DNA of 64,000 nt from Microglena sp. YARC (GCA_022414725.1 CM039464.1:11352187-11416186); one strand, 5' to 3'; counted from the stretch's first letter, positions 41,049 to 52,394 are shown. Translations and numbers: made by a program. The notes: generated by a model not told the origin, from the letters alone.

Positions 41049-44000
41049 AGCGGCTGCCTGCGGTCCTAGCCCCCCCCCCACCGTCCCCCAGCCCCCCCCC
41101 CCCCCACCTCAGCGGCTGCCTGCGGTCTCAGCCCCCACCCACCCACCCCCTCTCCCCCACCCCCAGGCCACCCCCACCTCAGCGGCTGCCTGTGGGCCTA
41201 GCCCCCCGTCCCACTCCCCGTCCCCCAGGCCCCCCCCTACCTCAGCGGCTGCCTGCTGTCCTTGCCCCTCCCCCCCCACCCCCACCCCACCCGACCCCAC
41301 ACACCCTCCCCTCCACCGTCCCCTAGGCCCCCCCTTACCTCAGCGGCTGCCTGTGGGCCTAGGGCCGCTCTCAGGTGGCGTTGGTTCCATGAGTGCCAGC
41401 TACTGCCAGCATGCGAGATTCGCCTCTGCTGCATTTTCTGCGGAGACATGAGGATAGAAGGCATCTGGCTCATGCTGATGCTCCTGCACCTCCTGGGGCT
41501 GTGTGGTAGCGCCCCGACCTGGGCGGAGTCAAGTAACGTTGCCTCCGAACTGTGCAGTAGCGCCCCGACCTGGGCAGAGCCAGGTGACGTAGCCTCCGGA
41601 CTGTGTACTTGCTCCTCAGCATGGGCGGAGCCAAGTAAAGTGGCTTCCTGGCTAAGAGCTGGGGACGGGGTGATCGAGCCTAGATCTGCAGAGTCAACAC
41701 TAAGAGTTGTGCCGCTATGGAGGCGTGCGATTGCTTGGACAGCGAAGGGCGCGGTCACTGCACTGCATGGTGGGCTGGTTTGGGAAGCAGGAATGGGGAT
41801 GGGGGCTGTCTGGGTATAGGCTGTGGCTCTTGAGCTGGCGCTGACACTGGACGGGTTTGTGCTGAAGGTGTGGCCTGGAGCGGATGTTTGGATTGAACCC
41901 AGGGGTATGCTTGGGGTGCTGCTAAAGAGAGAGCTGCGGCCACTGTTGACGTTGGAGATGGCGCTGGACAGGTTGCTGGGTGCTTTGTCGGAAGCAGTTG
42001 CGGAGGCAGTAACGGAATTTGCACATGCAGTTGCGGCAGTTGCACAGGCAGTACCAGCTGTTGCACAGGCAGTTGCGGTGTCAGTAACGGCAGATGCAGA
42101 GGCAGTTGCATTTGGCGCAGGAAGGCAAGAAGCTGGTGAGTAGAATGCAGAGGTATGAGCAAGGGCGTTGGTGGCGGCGAATGCACTGGTGCTGGCCCCA
42201 CCCGCGCTGCTTGGGGAAAAGGTGAAGGCGTGGGAGGGTGTTTGGGAGGAGGATCCCACAGCTACATCCTCAGGGACGCTTGGTGTGCAGGCTAGGTTGA
42301 GTAACGTAGTGGGTATCATCTTGCCATGGATGCTGACGTATTGCTGCTGCATCTCACCGACTGGATGAAGGTGACCCATCTGCTGCTGCAGCTGCTGTTG
42401 TTGCTGTTGTTGCTGCTGGACTTGTTGCTGCTGCAATTGCTTTTGCAATGTAAGGAAGGCTATGGCAGACGATGCAGCCTCAAATATGTGAGCCATCGCG
42501 TCGACAGCCATATTGGTTTTGCTAGCAGATTCTAGCTTTTCAGGGTTCAAAGCATGGGCCATGGCCATAACTTGCTTCTGCTGCTGATGTTCTTGCTGCT
42601 GCTGATGTTGCTGATGCTGATGTTCTTGCTGCTGCGGTTGTTGCCGTTGCTGCTGTTGCTGGTCTTGGGCACTACCTGCTGCTGAGTCAGAGGTCTCTGA
42701 AGGAGCAGGCCGGGCAGGGGGGGGTGCTGGAGCAAGGGTTAAGGCAGCTATAGGAGACGAATGGTCCGGCGATATTTGCGGCGGGGCTGCTGTACTGCCT
42801 CGTGATAGCAGTACACATTCAATGAGAGCAGAGAGCAGATTACGGCTGTACGAGAAGTAGCCTTCCACTGGGGACAAGCCAGGTTTTAGGGTTTGGTCGC
42901 TCGAGGAAGGTAGGTCCTCATTTTCCTGGATTTGCTGGAACTGACCCTGTTCCACCAAGACGCCGCTCTCTCCAAAGCCTTGCTTAGCCAGTATGTCTTT
43001 GGCGGTGAAGTAGTGCTTGTACCCAATGCCCTTGACTTGACCTGAAGGGAATCGGAGGTTTGCTTTTGCTGAGTCAGTTTGACATTCTAGAAGGTTTGCG
43101 CTTGCTGAGTCAGTATGCCTTTGGCGGTGAAGTAGTGCTTGTAGCCAAGGCCCTTGACTTGACCTGAAGGGAATTGGAGGTATGCTTTTGCTGAGTCAGT
43201 TTGACATTCTAGAAGGTTTGAGCTTGCTGAGTCAGTATGTCTTTGGCGGTGAAGTAGTGCTAGTAGCCAATGCCCCTGACTTGACCTGAAGGGAATTTGA
43301 GGTTTGTTTTTGCGGAGTCAGTATAATCTTCTAGAGGGCTTGATTTTGCTGAGTCAGTATAATCTTCTAGAGGGCTTGATTTTGCTGAGTCAGTATAATC
43401 TTCCAGAGGGTTTGATTTTGCTGAGTCAGTCTGGCCTTCTAGAAGGTTTGATTTTGCTGAGTCAGTTTGACTTTCTAGAAGGTTTGATTTGCTGAGTCAG
43501 TATGGCCTTCTAGAAGGTTTGATTTTCCTGAGTCAGTATGGCCTTCTAGAAGGTTTGATTTTGCTGAGTCAGTATGACCTTACAGACGTTTTGCTTTTGC
43601 TGAGTCAGTATGACCTTCTACAAGGTTTTCTTTTGCTGAGTCAGTTTGACCTTATAGAGGTTTTGATTTTGCTGAGTCAGTTTGACTTTCTAGAAGGTTT
43701 GATCTTGCTGAGTCAGTATGACCACATAAGGTGTCGTCATTCCTGAGAGATCCATCTTCCTGTGCCCCATCACGACAAGCTTCCCCCCCCCCCCCCCCCC
43801 AACACACACACACCACCACCACCCTCATCATTGTAAGCCCTTTGATGATTTCAATCCATGTCTGTTGATGTGCCAAACCCTCAACACTCAACCCTTGACT
43901 TAGTCAAGCCACGCGCACATTTGGATTCCAGGAGGACACCAGGAAAAATAAACTCATTCTCATCATCATCATCATTATCATCATCATCATCATCATCCTC

Positions 44001-45211
44001 ATCATCATCGTCACCATCATTATCCTCATCATCATCATCATCGTCATCATTATGTCATACATGAGACATCTATCTTCCTGTGACCCCTTCCACCACCCCC
44101 CCCACCCCCTCTCCCATATGACCTGATTATGATTTCATTTCATGTCTGTCCGTCTGTTGGTGCGTATTTTTCCTGAGAGATTTTGGGGGTCTTAGGCACC
44201 TTTTTATGCACTCCCACGTAACCCTTGTCTGCACCCCAACGGCCTCCTTCTCACCCAGAATGCACCTGATAGCAATTCAGGGGATGATTTGGGAAGCACA
44301 CTTTGTACTTCGGACTTTGTTCTCAGAATCTCAGGCCAATTATCGAGAATTCTCGCGAGAATTCTCAGATTTCCAGGCCAAATTCTCGATTTCATGTACA
44401 AAGTCCAGGTTCTTCAGAAACCTTGAACCCAAATCATCCGCTGAATGGCTATAATAAGCTCAATAAAAGGGTGTTTTTTCTGCACTCCCACGTAACCCTT
44501 GTCTGCACCCCAACGGCCTCCTTCTCACCCAGAATGCACCTTAGTAAGCACAATAAAAGGGTGCCACAGACCTGCCGCAGACCCCCAAAATTAGCAGTCA
44601 TAACCGAGAGGACAGCAGGAAAAATTTACTTGTCATCATCATGATCATCATCATCATCATCATCATGCCATACCTGAGAGATCCATCTTCCTGTGCCCGC
44701 TCACGTCAAGCTCTCCTTCTTGGATGAAGTTGTAGATGGGAGACTGAGGGACCAGGTTGAAATCGCCGCCTATGATAGACAGAGACTTGTGCTTCTCTCC
44801 CAACTCAGACACCTTAATCAGCAGCGAGCGCATGGGAGGTTGGGGTAAGGGGTGGGTTGGGGGGGGATGGGCTGGGGTACCGTGGGGGGTTAAGGAGAGG
44901 TGTGTGTTGGGGTAAGGGGTGGGACGGGCTGGGGTAGGGTTGGGGGTAAGAAGAGGGGTGGGATGGGGACTGCGGGACCAGTAGAGTGGGATGGGGGACT
45001 GAGGGACCAGGTTGAAATCGCCGCCTATGATAGACAGAGACTTGTGCTTCTCACCCAACTCAGACACCTTGGTCAGCAGCGAGCGCATGGGAGGGGGGGG
45101 GGAGGGGGGTAGAGTGGGTGGGTTAAGGGTCAGGTTTGGGGGGAAAGGGTTGGGTTGGGTTGGAATGGGATGGGTAAGGGTGGTAAGGTGTGTGAGTGTG
45201 TGTGTGTGGCA

Positions 45212-45256
<45 letters not shown>

Positions 45257-48200
45257 ATCATCAGGCGGCAGTAATACAGGTCAACTCTGTCTCTCACCTT
45301 GGTCAGCAGCGAGCGCACTTGTCCCAGTTTCACATCGCCCTTGTTCGGGTCAAACATGATGTGTGTTGTTGCAACCAGGAAGGAAGAACACTTGTCTGCG
45401 TGTATCAGCTGCTGGCTGATCGTGTTACCCTGGCCGCCGCCCTTGCCCTTACCAATACTCTCAGACCCCTTGCCTTCGCCACCACTCTCGAACCCCTTGC
45501 CTATGCCACTACTCTCGACCCCCTTGCGCTCACTACTACTCGCAAACCCCTTGCCCTCGCCACTGTCCGCAAACCCCTGTGGGTCCAGCCCCTTGGGCCT
45601 GAGCCTGACAATCAAGGCGACGTTATCGTCAAGCATCAGCTTATTGAAGTGCAAGCGGTAGGTGCCGTCAGCCATATCGTCTGCATTGCTTGACCCCGGC
45701 TGCTGCTGCTGCTGCTCTTGTTGCTGGCTGCAGCCTGGCTGCTGCTGCTGGTGTTGCTGGCTGCAGCCTGGCTGCTGCTGCTGTTGCCCTTGCTGCCCTT
45801 GCTGCTGCTGGTGTTGCTGATGCAGCTGGTCTAGTTGCTGGCTGCAACCTGGATGCAGCTCTAGTTTGCTAGACTTCCAAAAAATGGCACACCCATCCTT
45901 CCGTCGCCCTGTGCGCTGCATGAACACGCCAGTATACCTACATGAATTGAATATTAATTTAAAAAATGAATTTGAATCTGAAATTTGAAAATAAGAAATT
46001 GTTACGCCTTGCCTGGTGGTTGACCCCAGTTAGGGACCCCCAATTCTTCTTCGTAGCGTTGTTCCATAATTTCAGTGAATTCATCTGCGCTATTATTCCT
46101 TTCATTACTGGTGGTTTGCCCCAGTGAAAGCAAACAGGCTGGCCCCCCCAACCTCACGCCTAGTAATAAGGCGTGCAATTTATTGATTTATTATGCCTTG
46201 CCACGGGGTGTGAGATTGAAGGAACCTTCTCGTTCGCTTGCATTAGGAAAGGTTACTGTGGGCTTTGCTTTCATATACCGCTATTGTGCCTGAGCTCGAA
46301 TACCTGCAAATATTCATTTCAAATTGCATGAAGACTGCAAATTCAAATTTCAAATTCAAATTGCAAAACTCACCCTGCATTATTCAGTTCCCCTTCAATA
46401 TCACTGAAGTGCTGAACTTCCTGCATCAGTACAATGTCCTGCAGGATCGGCAAAAATTGCAAATTGGAAAATGTGACACCTTGCCACAGGGCGTGAGTTT
46501 TAAGGAACCTTCCCGTTCGCTTGCACTGGGGAATGGTTACCGGGGGGTTAGGCAATGTCTGGTAGGATGGTCAAAAATTGAAAAATGAAAAATGTGAGGC
46601 CTTGCCACGGGCGTGAGTTTGAAGGAAGCTTCCCTTTCGCATGCACTGGGGATAGTTAGCGTGTATTTTGGCAATGTTCGGCAGGATGGTCAAAAATGGA
46701 AATTGAAAAATGTGACGTCTTGCCACGGGGCGTGAGTTTGAAAGTAGCGGTGTCAAATTTGTTCATATCTTGGTTTATAGCAATTCAGCGGATGATTTGG
46801 ACTTAAATATTTTGAAACAGGTCGTTGTTCGTAGTTGGTAATTCAGATTTGGCCCAAAGTTCTGAGAATTCTGAGAATTTGGGGGGAATGTCATAAATTG
46901 GGTCTAAGTCTAAGTGGAGGTGGGAAGAACAACCTAGTACAGTTGATTCCAAATCAACCGCTGAATCCCTACAACAAAAAGATAACGCCTGGAGGGGCGT
47001 GGTGTTAAGAAGACCCTCCTGTATGCCGCAGCTGGGAAAAGTCGCCATGGTAGACATAGTAAGTGTCACCCTCCAGGCGGTAGGGACTCCTTCATGCGAT
47101 GTGATGGCTGAATCGTTATAACAATGGCATGTCTATGACTGTGTGGTGTTATATGAGATAGTGCCAAGGGGGAGGGAGGGAGGGAGGGAGGGATGGGGGG
47201 GTGGAGGGAGGGATGTGGGGGAGGGAGGGAGGGATGGGGGAAGGGGGGGAGGGAAGGAGGGAGGGAGGGAGGGGGAGAGAGAGGGAGAGAGGGAAGGAAT
47301 TACCTTCTCACTCACCGGAGGCCAGTGCACTATATTTTCTGTACTGCCAGCCTGTACTGCCAGCCTTTGTCACTCACCGGAGACCAGTGAACTATCTCCT
47401 TCACTAGCTGTTCTTTTCTGTACTGCCAACCCAGGGCAAACTTTGGAACGTCGCGGTACAACCACTGGGAGAAATGATGGGCCTGCAAGTGAAATGCAAA
47501 ACAGAGGATAAGCGACCAAATCAGGGATTTCTCCAGCTATGAGTACCGATCGCTAGTTTTGACCCCATTTCAGCGAATTTCTTGCTAAAAAAAAAGGAAA
47601 AATAGTGCGGCTTGAATGGCACTAAAAAGCTACAAAAAGCTACATTAAGCTATAGAAAGTACTAAAACGCTGTCCCTGGTTGAGGCCTTAAACCATAAAG
47701 CTAGGAAAAACCCTCTTTCAGATTTGAAAACAAATCTCTGGACCAAACATAATTGTGAACTGAAATACAAGTAGAAATGGATGTCTAGTAGCCTTTACCA
47801 TTAGTACAAACAAATAAATAAATATACAAACAAATAGACAACTAAATAAATAGACAAACAAACAAACAAACAAACAGACAAACAAATAAGCAAATGAATA
47901 CACAGATAAAAAACAAAAAAACAAAAAAATAAAATAAAAAACAAAAAAAATAAGGATCTGACAAAGAAACTAAAGGACCCATTAAGAACCGACAAAGTAT
48001 TTAACACAGTGACTGGCAAGAAAGCAAGCAAGCAAACCAAACACCCTCATCCCCATTTTACTTTGGACCAGGCCTTCATGCATCCACTTCCCTAACATCT
48101 GCTTGCCTCAACCTTCCCACTCACCTACGCCCCCACCTCCCAATAATTCCTCCCTCTCACGCCCTCCCTAAACCCAAACAATCACTCTACCGACAGGGGC

Positions 48201-49196
48201 CGTGAGTTCGAGCTAAGGTAAAAAATAATTCTACAACTGGAATTTACACATCAACCCACATGGGATGATAATTTAATTGTGTGATTCCCGCCACCTATGC
48301 CTTAACCTCCCAACCCAACCAACTCAACCAACTTAACACAACCAACCCAACCACGCCTTCCCATACCACCACATCCTCACGCCTCCACCTCCCTCCATCC
48401 ACATGCCCCCACACGACTCCCCTTGCCTCCAAGACCCACACCTCCACCTCTCTAGGTCTCCACATCCCCATGCATCCAAGCGCCATACCCCCAACTCACC
48501 ATCTCCCCACACATATACCTCCACCTCTCTAGGTCTCCACATCCCCTACCCCCAAGACCCATACCCCCAACTCACCACCTCCCCACACCTATATCAACCT
48601 CCCCAACTCCTCAATTCCCCATGCCGTAACCTCTCCTGCTCCCCATGCCTCCATGCCCCCACATCGCCATGCGCTGGAATTCTGATCGAACGACGTCAAC
48701 GAACGGTATTGTACACGTCAGTACACGTGTGCCTATTCGTTACTCTGATTCGGCAACCGAAAGGCCAAGCCCGCCGAAGAGCGCAGGAAGAAAGGAGACG
48801 GTAGAAGGCATCGCCCAAGGTGCGGGTAGGAGTGAAGAATAACTGGCCCCGTCCGACGTTGGGAACGTACCCATGCACCTCGGTCGTCATCGACACGAGC
48901 ACCCAAGTCAGCCTATGCGTGCGGAATGGAAAAACAGGAGGGAAGAGGATTCGAGAGGGTTGGGACTTGGAATAAGGGGAATGTGGCGTGAACCCCGCAG
49001 TGGGAGCGAAGCATGCACTCACGTAGTTATCCGCCAGGATGTTGTACGTCATCACGGAGAATTGCCAGTGGCTAGCGCGCTCCGAAAGGCCTCCACAGTC
49101 AGTATCATCCATGCAGCGCCAATTGCGCTCGCCATACCAGCTATTCGATACCGAGCTTGCAGTCTCGGAAAAATTGGCTTCTCGGTCCGCTGGCAT
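38553..49196 (-). CDS. CCR4/Angel-type endonuclease-exonuclease-phosphatase (putative deadenylase)
   Basis: Seven GT-AG exons, all in phase: 49023-49196, 47378-47482, 46374-46438, 45298-45937, 44674-44812, 41339-43041 and 38553-39137, about 1136 aa. EEP motifs run in order: MTYNILADNY (Asn52), RYKE-type helix in exon 2 (GWQYRKEQLVKEI), DIVLMQEV (Glu100), YTGVFMQRTGRRKDGCAIFW, DNVALIVRL and LLVATTHIMF-like strands, IIGGDFNLVPQSPIYNFI (Asp345, Asn347), GDEPVFTS, FLGTCDYIWF (Asp1038) and GSDHICLMTKFEL (His1125). These are the metal and catalytic residues of poly(A)-specific CCR4 nucleases. Two insertions are unusual: a Gln/Pro-Gly-Cys-Ser and Gly-Lys-Gly-Ser tract in exon 4, and about 600 disordered residues in exon 6, with poly-Gln and repeated SAQVGALLHSSEATLLD, between GDFN and GDEP. 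There is no N-terminal LRR. An upstream in-frame start is possible (the frame is open to about 49619). Role inferred: mRNA poly(A) shortening. Confidence 0.9.
39138..40155 (-). repeat. Tandem decoys of CCR4-like exon 7 acceptor
   Basis: About 14 units of 37-58 bp. On the minus strand each reads CGCCCACCTGTCAACAG|GTTCACCTC, copying the true acceptor and exon start CACCTGTCAACAG|GTTTACCTGAGG. Spacers are CATTCCGTCAACCTCATTAC and GTCCACTTCATAAC. Order decays to the right into GTGGCCAGGTGGACG variants. Confidence 0.93.
40156..41035. repeat. 84-bp repeats and low-complexity sequence
   Basis: Three and a half units of AGGAATCAATAATCTTTGAT, AGGCTCACTTGCACTGCTCA, CCGTG..CTCTGGTGCCAAG and CCAACTGCCCTTGCTTTTCA at 40185-40440, and a further partial unit at 40908-40955. 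A C run at 40499-40520 and a longer one at 41018-41046. The stretch 40520-40900 has no recognisable feature. Confidence 0.75.
41036..41338 (-). repeat. Tandem decoys of CCR4-like exon 6 donor
   Basis: Four copies of the exon 6 end and donor. Plus strand: CTACCTCAGCGGCTGCCTGC; true site CTTAC|CTCAGCGGCTGCCTGTGGGC. They lie at about 41046, 41106, 41175 and 41238, separated by C-rich spacers. Only one decoy (41238) keeps the AG|GTA donor; others read AG|GTG or AG|GGG. Confidence 0.9.
43042..43745 (-). repeat. Tandem decoys of CCR4-like exon 6 acceptor
   Basis: Two long copies (43105-43170 and 43227-43292) reproduce about 55 nt of the start of exon 6 (plus strand GTATGCCTTTGGCGGTGAAG, TAGTGCTTGTAGCC, GGCCCTTGACTTGACCTGAA). 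They are followed by about 15 units of a 30-bp repeat TTCTAGAAGGTTTGATTTTG then CTGAGTCAGT, which derives from the intron just before the acceptor. Confidence 0.93.
43735..44673 (-). repeat. Decoys of CCR4-like exon 5 donor, CAT repeats and a 70-bp duplication
   Basis: Copies of CATACCTGAGAGATCCATCT then TCCTGTGCCC occur at 43740-43770, 44055-44085 and, reduced, at 44168-44185; the real exon end is at 44674. (CAT)n tracts at 43960-44045 and 44630-44668. CACTCCCACGTAACCCTTGT, CTGCACCCCAACGGCCTCCT and TCTCACCCAGAATGCACCT occur twice (44210-44270 and 44480-44543). Confidence 0.85.
44813..45297 (-). repeat. Intron 4 of the CCR4-like gene, made of exon-spanning duplicates
   Basis: 45008-45095 is a second copy of the first 65 nt of exon 5 plus 20 nt before it, 93 percent alike by eye. 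The sequence just before exon 5 and before this copy (GCGCTCGCTGCTGATTAAG and GCGCTCGCTGCTGACCAAG) repeats the last 19 nt of exon 4 (GCGCTCGCTGCTGACCAAG, ending at 45298). A G run of about 40 occupies 45213-45254; GGGGTTGGGGTAAGG-type units lie at 44845-45000. Confidence 0.9.
45938..46373. other. CCR4-like intron 3
   Basis: Fragment of the CTCACGCCTAGTAATAAGGCGT repeat (46090-46185) and AAATTCAAATT-type repeats (46315-46370) near the exon 3 donor. No other feature is seen. Confidence 0.5.
46439..46765 (-). repeat. Tandem decoys of CCR4-like exon 3 acceptor
   Basis: Three 105-110 bp units: plus strand GGCAATGTCTGGTAGGATGG, TCAAAAATTGAAAAATGAAA, AATGTGAGGCCTTGCCACGG and GCGTGAGTTTGAAGGAAGCT. 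They copy the first few nt of exon 3 (CAATGTC) plus its acceptor (CTGCAGGATCGGCAAAAATT). Confidence 0.85.
46980..47105 (-). mobile_element. SINE body fragment
   Basis: AACGCCTGGAGGGGCGTGGT, GTTAAGAAGACCCTCCTGTA, AAAGTCGCCATGGTAGACAT and CACCCTCCAGGCGGTAGGGA, the same body as at 59140-59255 in the opposite orientation and related to 2965-3165. Confidence 0.7.
47165..47377 (-). repeat. GGGA repeats and decoys of CCR4-like exon 2 donor
   Basis: (GGGA)n/(GGGAGGGAT)n at 47165-47298. Two shortened copies of the exon 2 end plus donor follow: plus strand CTCACTCACCGGAGGCCAGT at 47308 and TACTGCCAGCCTGTACTGCC at 47340; the true donor is ACTCAC|CGGAGACCAGTG at 47377/47378. Confidence 0.85.
47483..49022. 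other. CCR4-like intron 1
   Basis: AGCGATCGC repeat fragment (47525-47580); AAACAAATAAATA-type tracts (47805-47950); family S fragment (48170-48285); C-rich CACCTCTCTAGGTCTCCACATCC units (48370-48640); unique GC-richer sequence 48670-49020. No extra exon is seen. Confidence 0.6.
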
Positions 49197-49789
49197 TTTG
49201 CACCGGACTAGATTAGCGCGTCGATGAGTTGCAGGTGGGCAACATCTGAGGTGCGTGGTATGCGATGCAGTGGCAGGAGCGATTCGGTCGCTTAAAGAGA
49301 CTAGAGTAAATTTATTTTTGGTGGTACGAAGCTTATTGGAGGGAAATTTGTGGCGCTGCTGGATCAAGCATCCATGGGATGAAAGCATGAACGTAAGCGA
49401 GGATTGAGGGGGCAACACGGCCACCCGAAGAATGATCTGAACCTGCCGCGTGTGTAGTCTGTTTTGTGGTGCCTGGCAGTACAGGCACCACAATCCGTCC
49501 AAACATTTTAAAACAGCGGGACAGACCCACGCATCTGTCAGATCCAAAGTTGATGTTGTGCGCACGACGACGTAAGCTAGGAATGTAGTACTACTTCCAT
49601 ATAATGGTGTATAATACATATTATGTACCGCCAGGGCATGTAAGTTGGCAGTAAATTTCTCAATACGGTAGCTAATGAGCTAGATTGGAAGCACATGTCC
49701 TCGGCAAAGTCCATTGAGAATGCGCAGTGGTGATAATCTGTTCGTGCGCTTCTCCAGTAATAAAGAACAAGTACTAGAACTCCCTTCGA
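49197..49789. other. Upstream region of the CCR4-like gene
   Basis: The minus frame stays open from the chosen start back to about 49619, so a longer N-terminus (possibly targeting) cannot be excluded. No clear promoter motif is seen. Confidence 0.4.
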
Positions 49790-49950
49790 TCAACACGTGC
49801 CCCTGAGGAATATCTCCGTCCAGATAGGTTCGAATACCTGCGCTTCAGTGGTCGTAACCGCCATGGTAGCTTTGTCCAGGTTAAGTAGCAGCCCGTTATC
49901 TACCGCCATACGACGGGGCTTCCTTCAAACCACGCCCCACCAGGCGTTCT
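49790..49950 (+). mobile_element. tRNA-derived SINE, third head type
   Basis: B box GGTTCGAATACC (49828-49839), then CGTAACCGCCATGGTAGCTT, TGTCCAGGTTAAGTAGCAGC, and CCACGCCCCACCAGGCGTT. The A-box region is degenerate. Confidence 0.65.
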
Positions 49951-50029
49951 CGTTATTTTTCTCCTTCCAGATCCTCCCCAAATTACTGTGACCGTCAATT
50001 CCAAGGCTTGGCATTAGCACGCTCCTTGG

Positions 50030-50245
50030 TATGTACGTATGTTACAGTCCAGGGGTAGGCCAAATAGGCTAAAGGGACTTGCCCAACCGTGTCATTAAGA
50101 AAGGCTTAAAAAGAAAGCACTGATGATCTGAACCTCAAACAATCGTTTTATCTACGGACTTACAGAGGCCCTGAGTTCGTGCTACAGTGATCATTTAATT
50201 ATACAATCTAATTAAATCATCATCTCATCTTGGTGCAGGTAAGCC
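50030..50245 (+). mobile_element. Family S element, near full length
   Basis: TATGTACGTATGTTACAGTC, CAGGGGTAGGCCAAATAGGC, TAAAGGGACTTGCCCAACCG, AGCACTGATGATCTGAACCT and GAGTTCGTGCTACAGTGATC, ending in AATTAAATCATCATCTCATC. Confidence 0.78.
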
Positions 50246-51511
50246 AACCTGCCGAAACAAGCCTGGTAAGCTAACTAGCCGAAACAAGCCTGGTAATCTA
50301 ACTAGCAGAAACAAGCCGGGTAATAATTGTTTTTACGCCGAAGATGGCGAGCAGCCAAATTGCTGGCTACAGCTATGTAACCAACTTCAAGTTCAAGCAG
50401 AATCAAGCTTGATCATGATGGAACAACTCTGTTGCCAACTAGGAGGCCTGGCTTTACATTTGCAGGACAACTGTCTGACATATCTATATGGAATCTGTAA
50501 AAACAATTGACATCGGGTAGAGGATTATTGCTATGTCAAGAGATCTGAACAGCGTATTCCAGGATGTAGATGATTGACTGACTGACTGATCGATCTCATC
50601 ATCAACCAAAGGAATCTTTCTGACAATATCTTTGTCATGTATATCCCTCCACTGGTTCACGACAGAAGGGCTCTGAACGCTCCTTGGTGCAGGTAAGCTA
50701 AGAATAACTACAAGGCTACTAATGACACCTGAAGACTACTAATACCGGTAGTGTAACAGGATCGCATGTGTCACCTTCCTATTGCCTTTCTTTTTATGGG
50801 GATTTGCTGCAAGAACCATTCCGGATGCTGTGGAGCGGGCTAGTCTTCGGCCAACAATGGCCTGTCGATGACAATGTAATGTAATTAAAATATTAAATAC
50901 CATGTGATAAAAACATCACAACTGGAGGGCCTTCGACGGAGTATTCCAATTGGCAACTTATCCTTTCAGACACACCGGAGACCAATTAAGCTAGGAAGCT
51001 AACACTATTGTCAACACAGTAAATAGTAAATAATAGAACAGTCAATGACAGAAAACATGACAGATTTAAGATATGCTCACATGCCTGGTAGCTATATGAG
51101 AAACATAGAGATCCTTATATGGATACATATTCAAAACGTGAGAAAAGCCAACTCTGGGCGGTGGGTCCGCCTTCCCCGCAAGATATTGTTTTGCAGAATA
51201 TCTCAGGATTCGAAACCAGGCTGTATACTTCTTATAGGTCTGGCAGCACCAGAACTAGATGAATAATTTAAATGCCAGCTGATATTGTCACTTGCAATCA
51301 GCACCTTCGATGCGCGGAACTTTATACAGTTTGAGGCTCTCATATTTGCGCCCCGTTCCATCTGACTGAGCTGCAATTCTACCTGTGAAGGTTGATGTGC
51401 CTCTGAATAGCACTACAAGGGCAGTAGCACCAAGTAAGGGCAATACAAGGGCAGGAGCACCAAGTAAGGGCACTACAAGGGCAGGAGCACCAACTAAAAA
51501 TCTTCATCATA
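50246..51511. other. Intergenic, no gene recognised
   Basis: Four AAGCC(T)GGTAAGCTAACTAGCCGAAAC units (50235-50330), a GGCGAGCAGCCAAATTGCTG fragment (50345), and AGGGCAGGAGCACCAAGTAA units (51415-51495). A 73-codon frame at 51045 has no recognisable motif. Confidence 0.5.
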
Positions 51512-52353
51512 TTTTTTGGCGGAGCCCCTCTTTCTGGGGAGCGGAAGCCCCCAGGGGCACAGCGTTGTCTGTTTGACCACAAGACAAAAATAAACAAACA
51601 CTGGCCCCAACTGTCTCCTAAAACCTGGCTTCGGTCCGCTACACTCGATTCCGTTGCTACCTGTCGCTCGATAGCCAACACTCTTCCCCAATTTTCCGCG
51701 TCGCTTGCAACGCGCCTAGGACTTGTCTTTTCAGCTACAAGCAGCAGCCTCTAGGCAGTTCCCCTGGCTTGCTACCCAGGCACACCTACAGCAACGTGGT
51801 GCATCTGGAAGCTGACACAATCATCTTTCCAGCACTGATGAAATCTTGGGGCTTAGCCCAGTAGCTGGCTCAGGGAGCTGCCTAGAAGCTGCTCTTCGTG
51901 CTCTTTGTAGCTGAAAAGAAAAGCTATGTTCTTCATTACCTTGGAGGCATGATTCTAAACCAACCGATGATTCCCCGCTGTGGCAGTTATACGACGTTGC
52001 TGTATTTTCACCTAGATATTTCCACTTAGATATTCCAGGCAAGGATTTTCACCAGGATAATTTTGACGGAGCCCCCCCTCCTGGGCTGCGGGAGCCCCCA
52101 GGGTCACCTCGTTGTCTGTCTGACCGACCGTCCGACCAACAAAACCACAAGAAACCCTGGCCCTAACTGGCCCCTTGCACTGTCCTAAACCCTGGCTTCG
52201 GTCTGCTGCACTCGATTCCAGTGAGGGCTTGTAATGGGTCAACAATGGCCTGTCGCTGCCAATGTAATTCTATAAGCGAAGACATCTAGTTTACTCAAAG
52301 GCAGGCACTGACCCGAGGACATGATGACTGTTTCGTTTTCGAGCTACGCATGG

Positions 52354-52394
<41 letters not shown>

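Noticed and set aside
40925..41451. Proline-rich extensin-like protein on the plus strand
   Set aside because: It is antisense to the CCR4-like exon 6 and its donor-side C-rich array.
51045..51266. 73-codon plus-strand frame
   Set aside because: No recognisable domain and no supporting splice or promoter signals.
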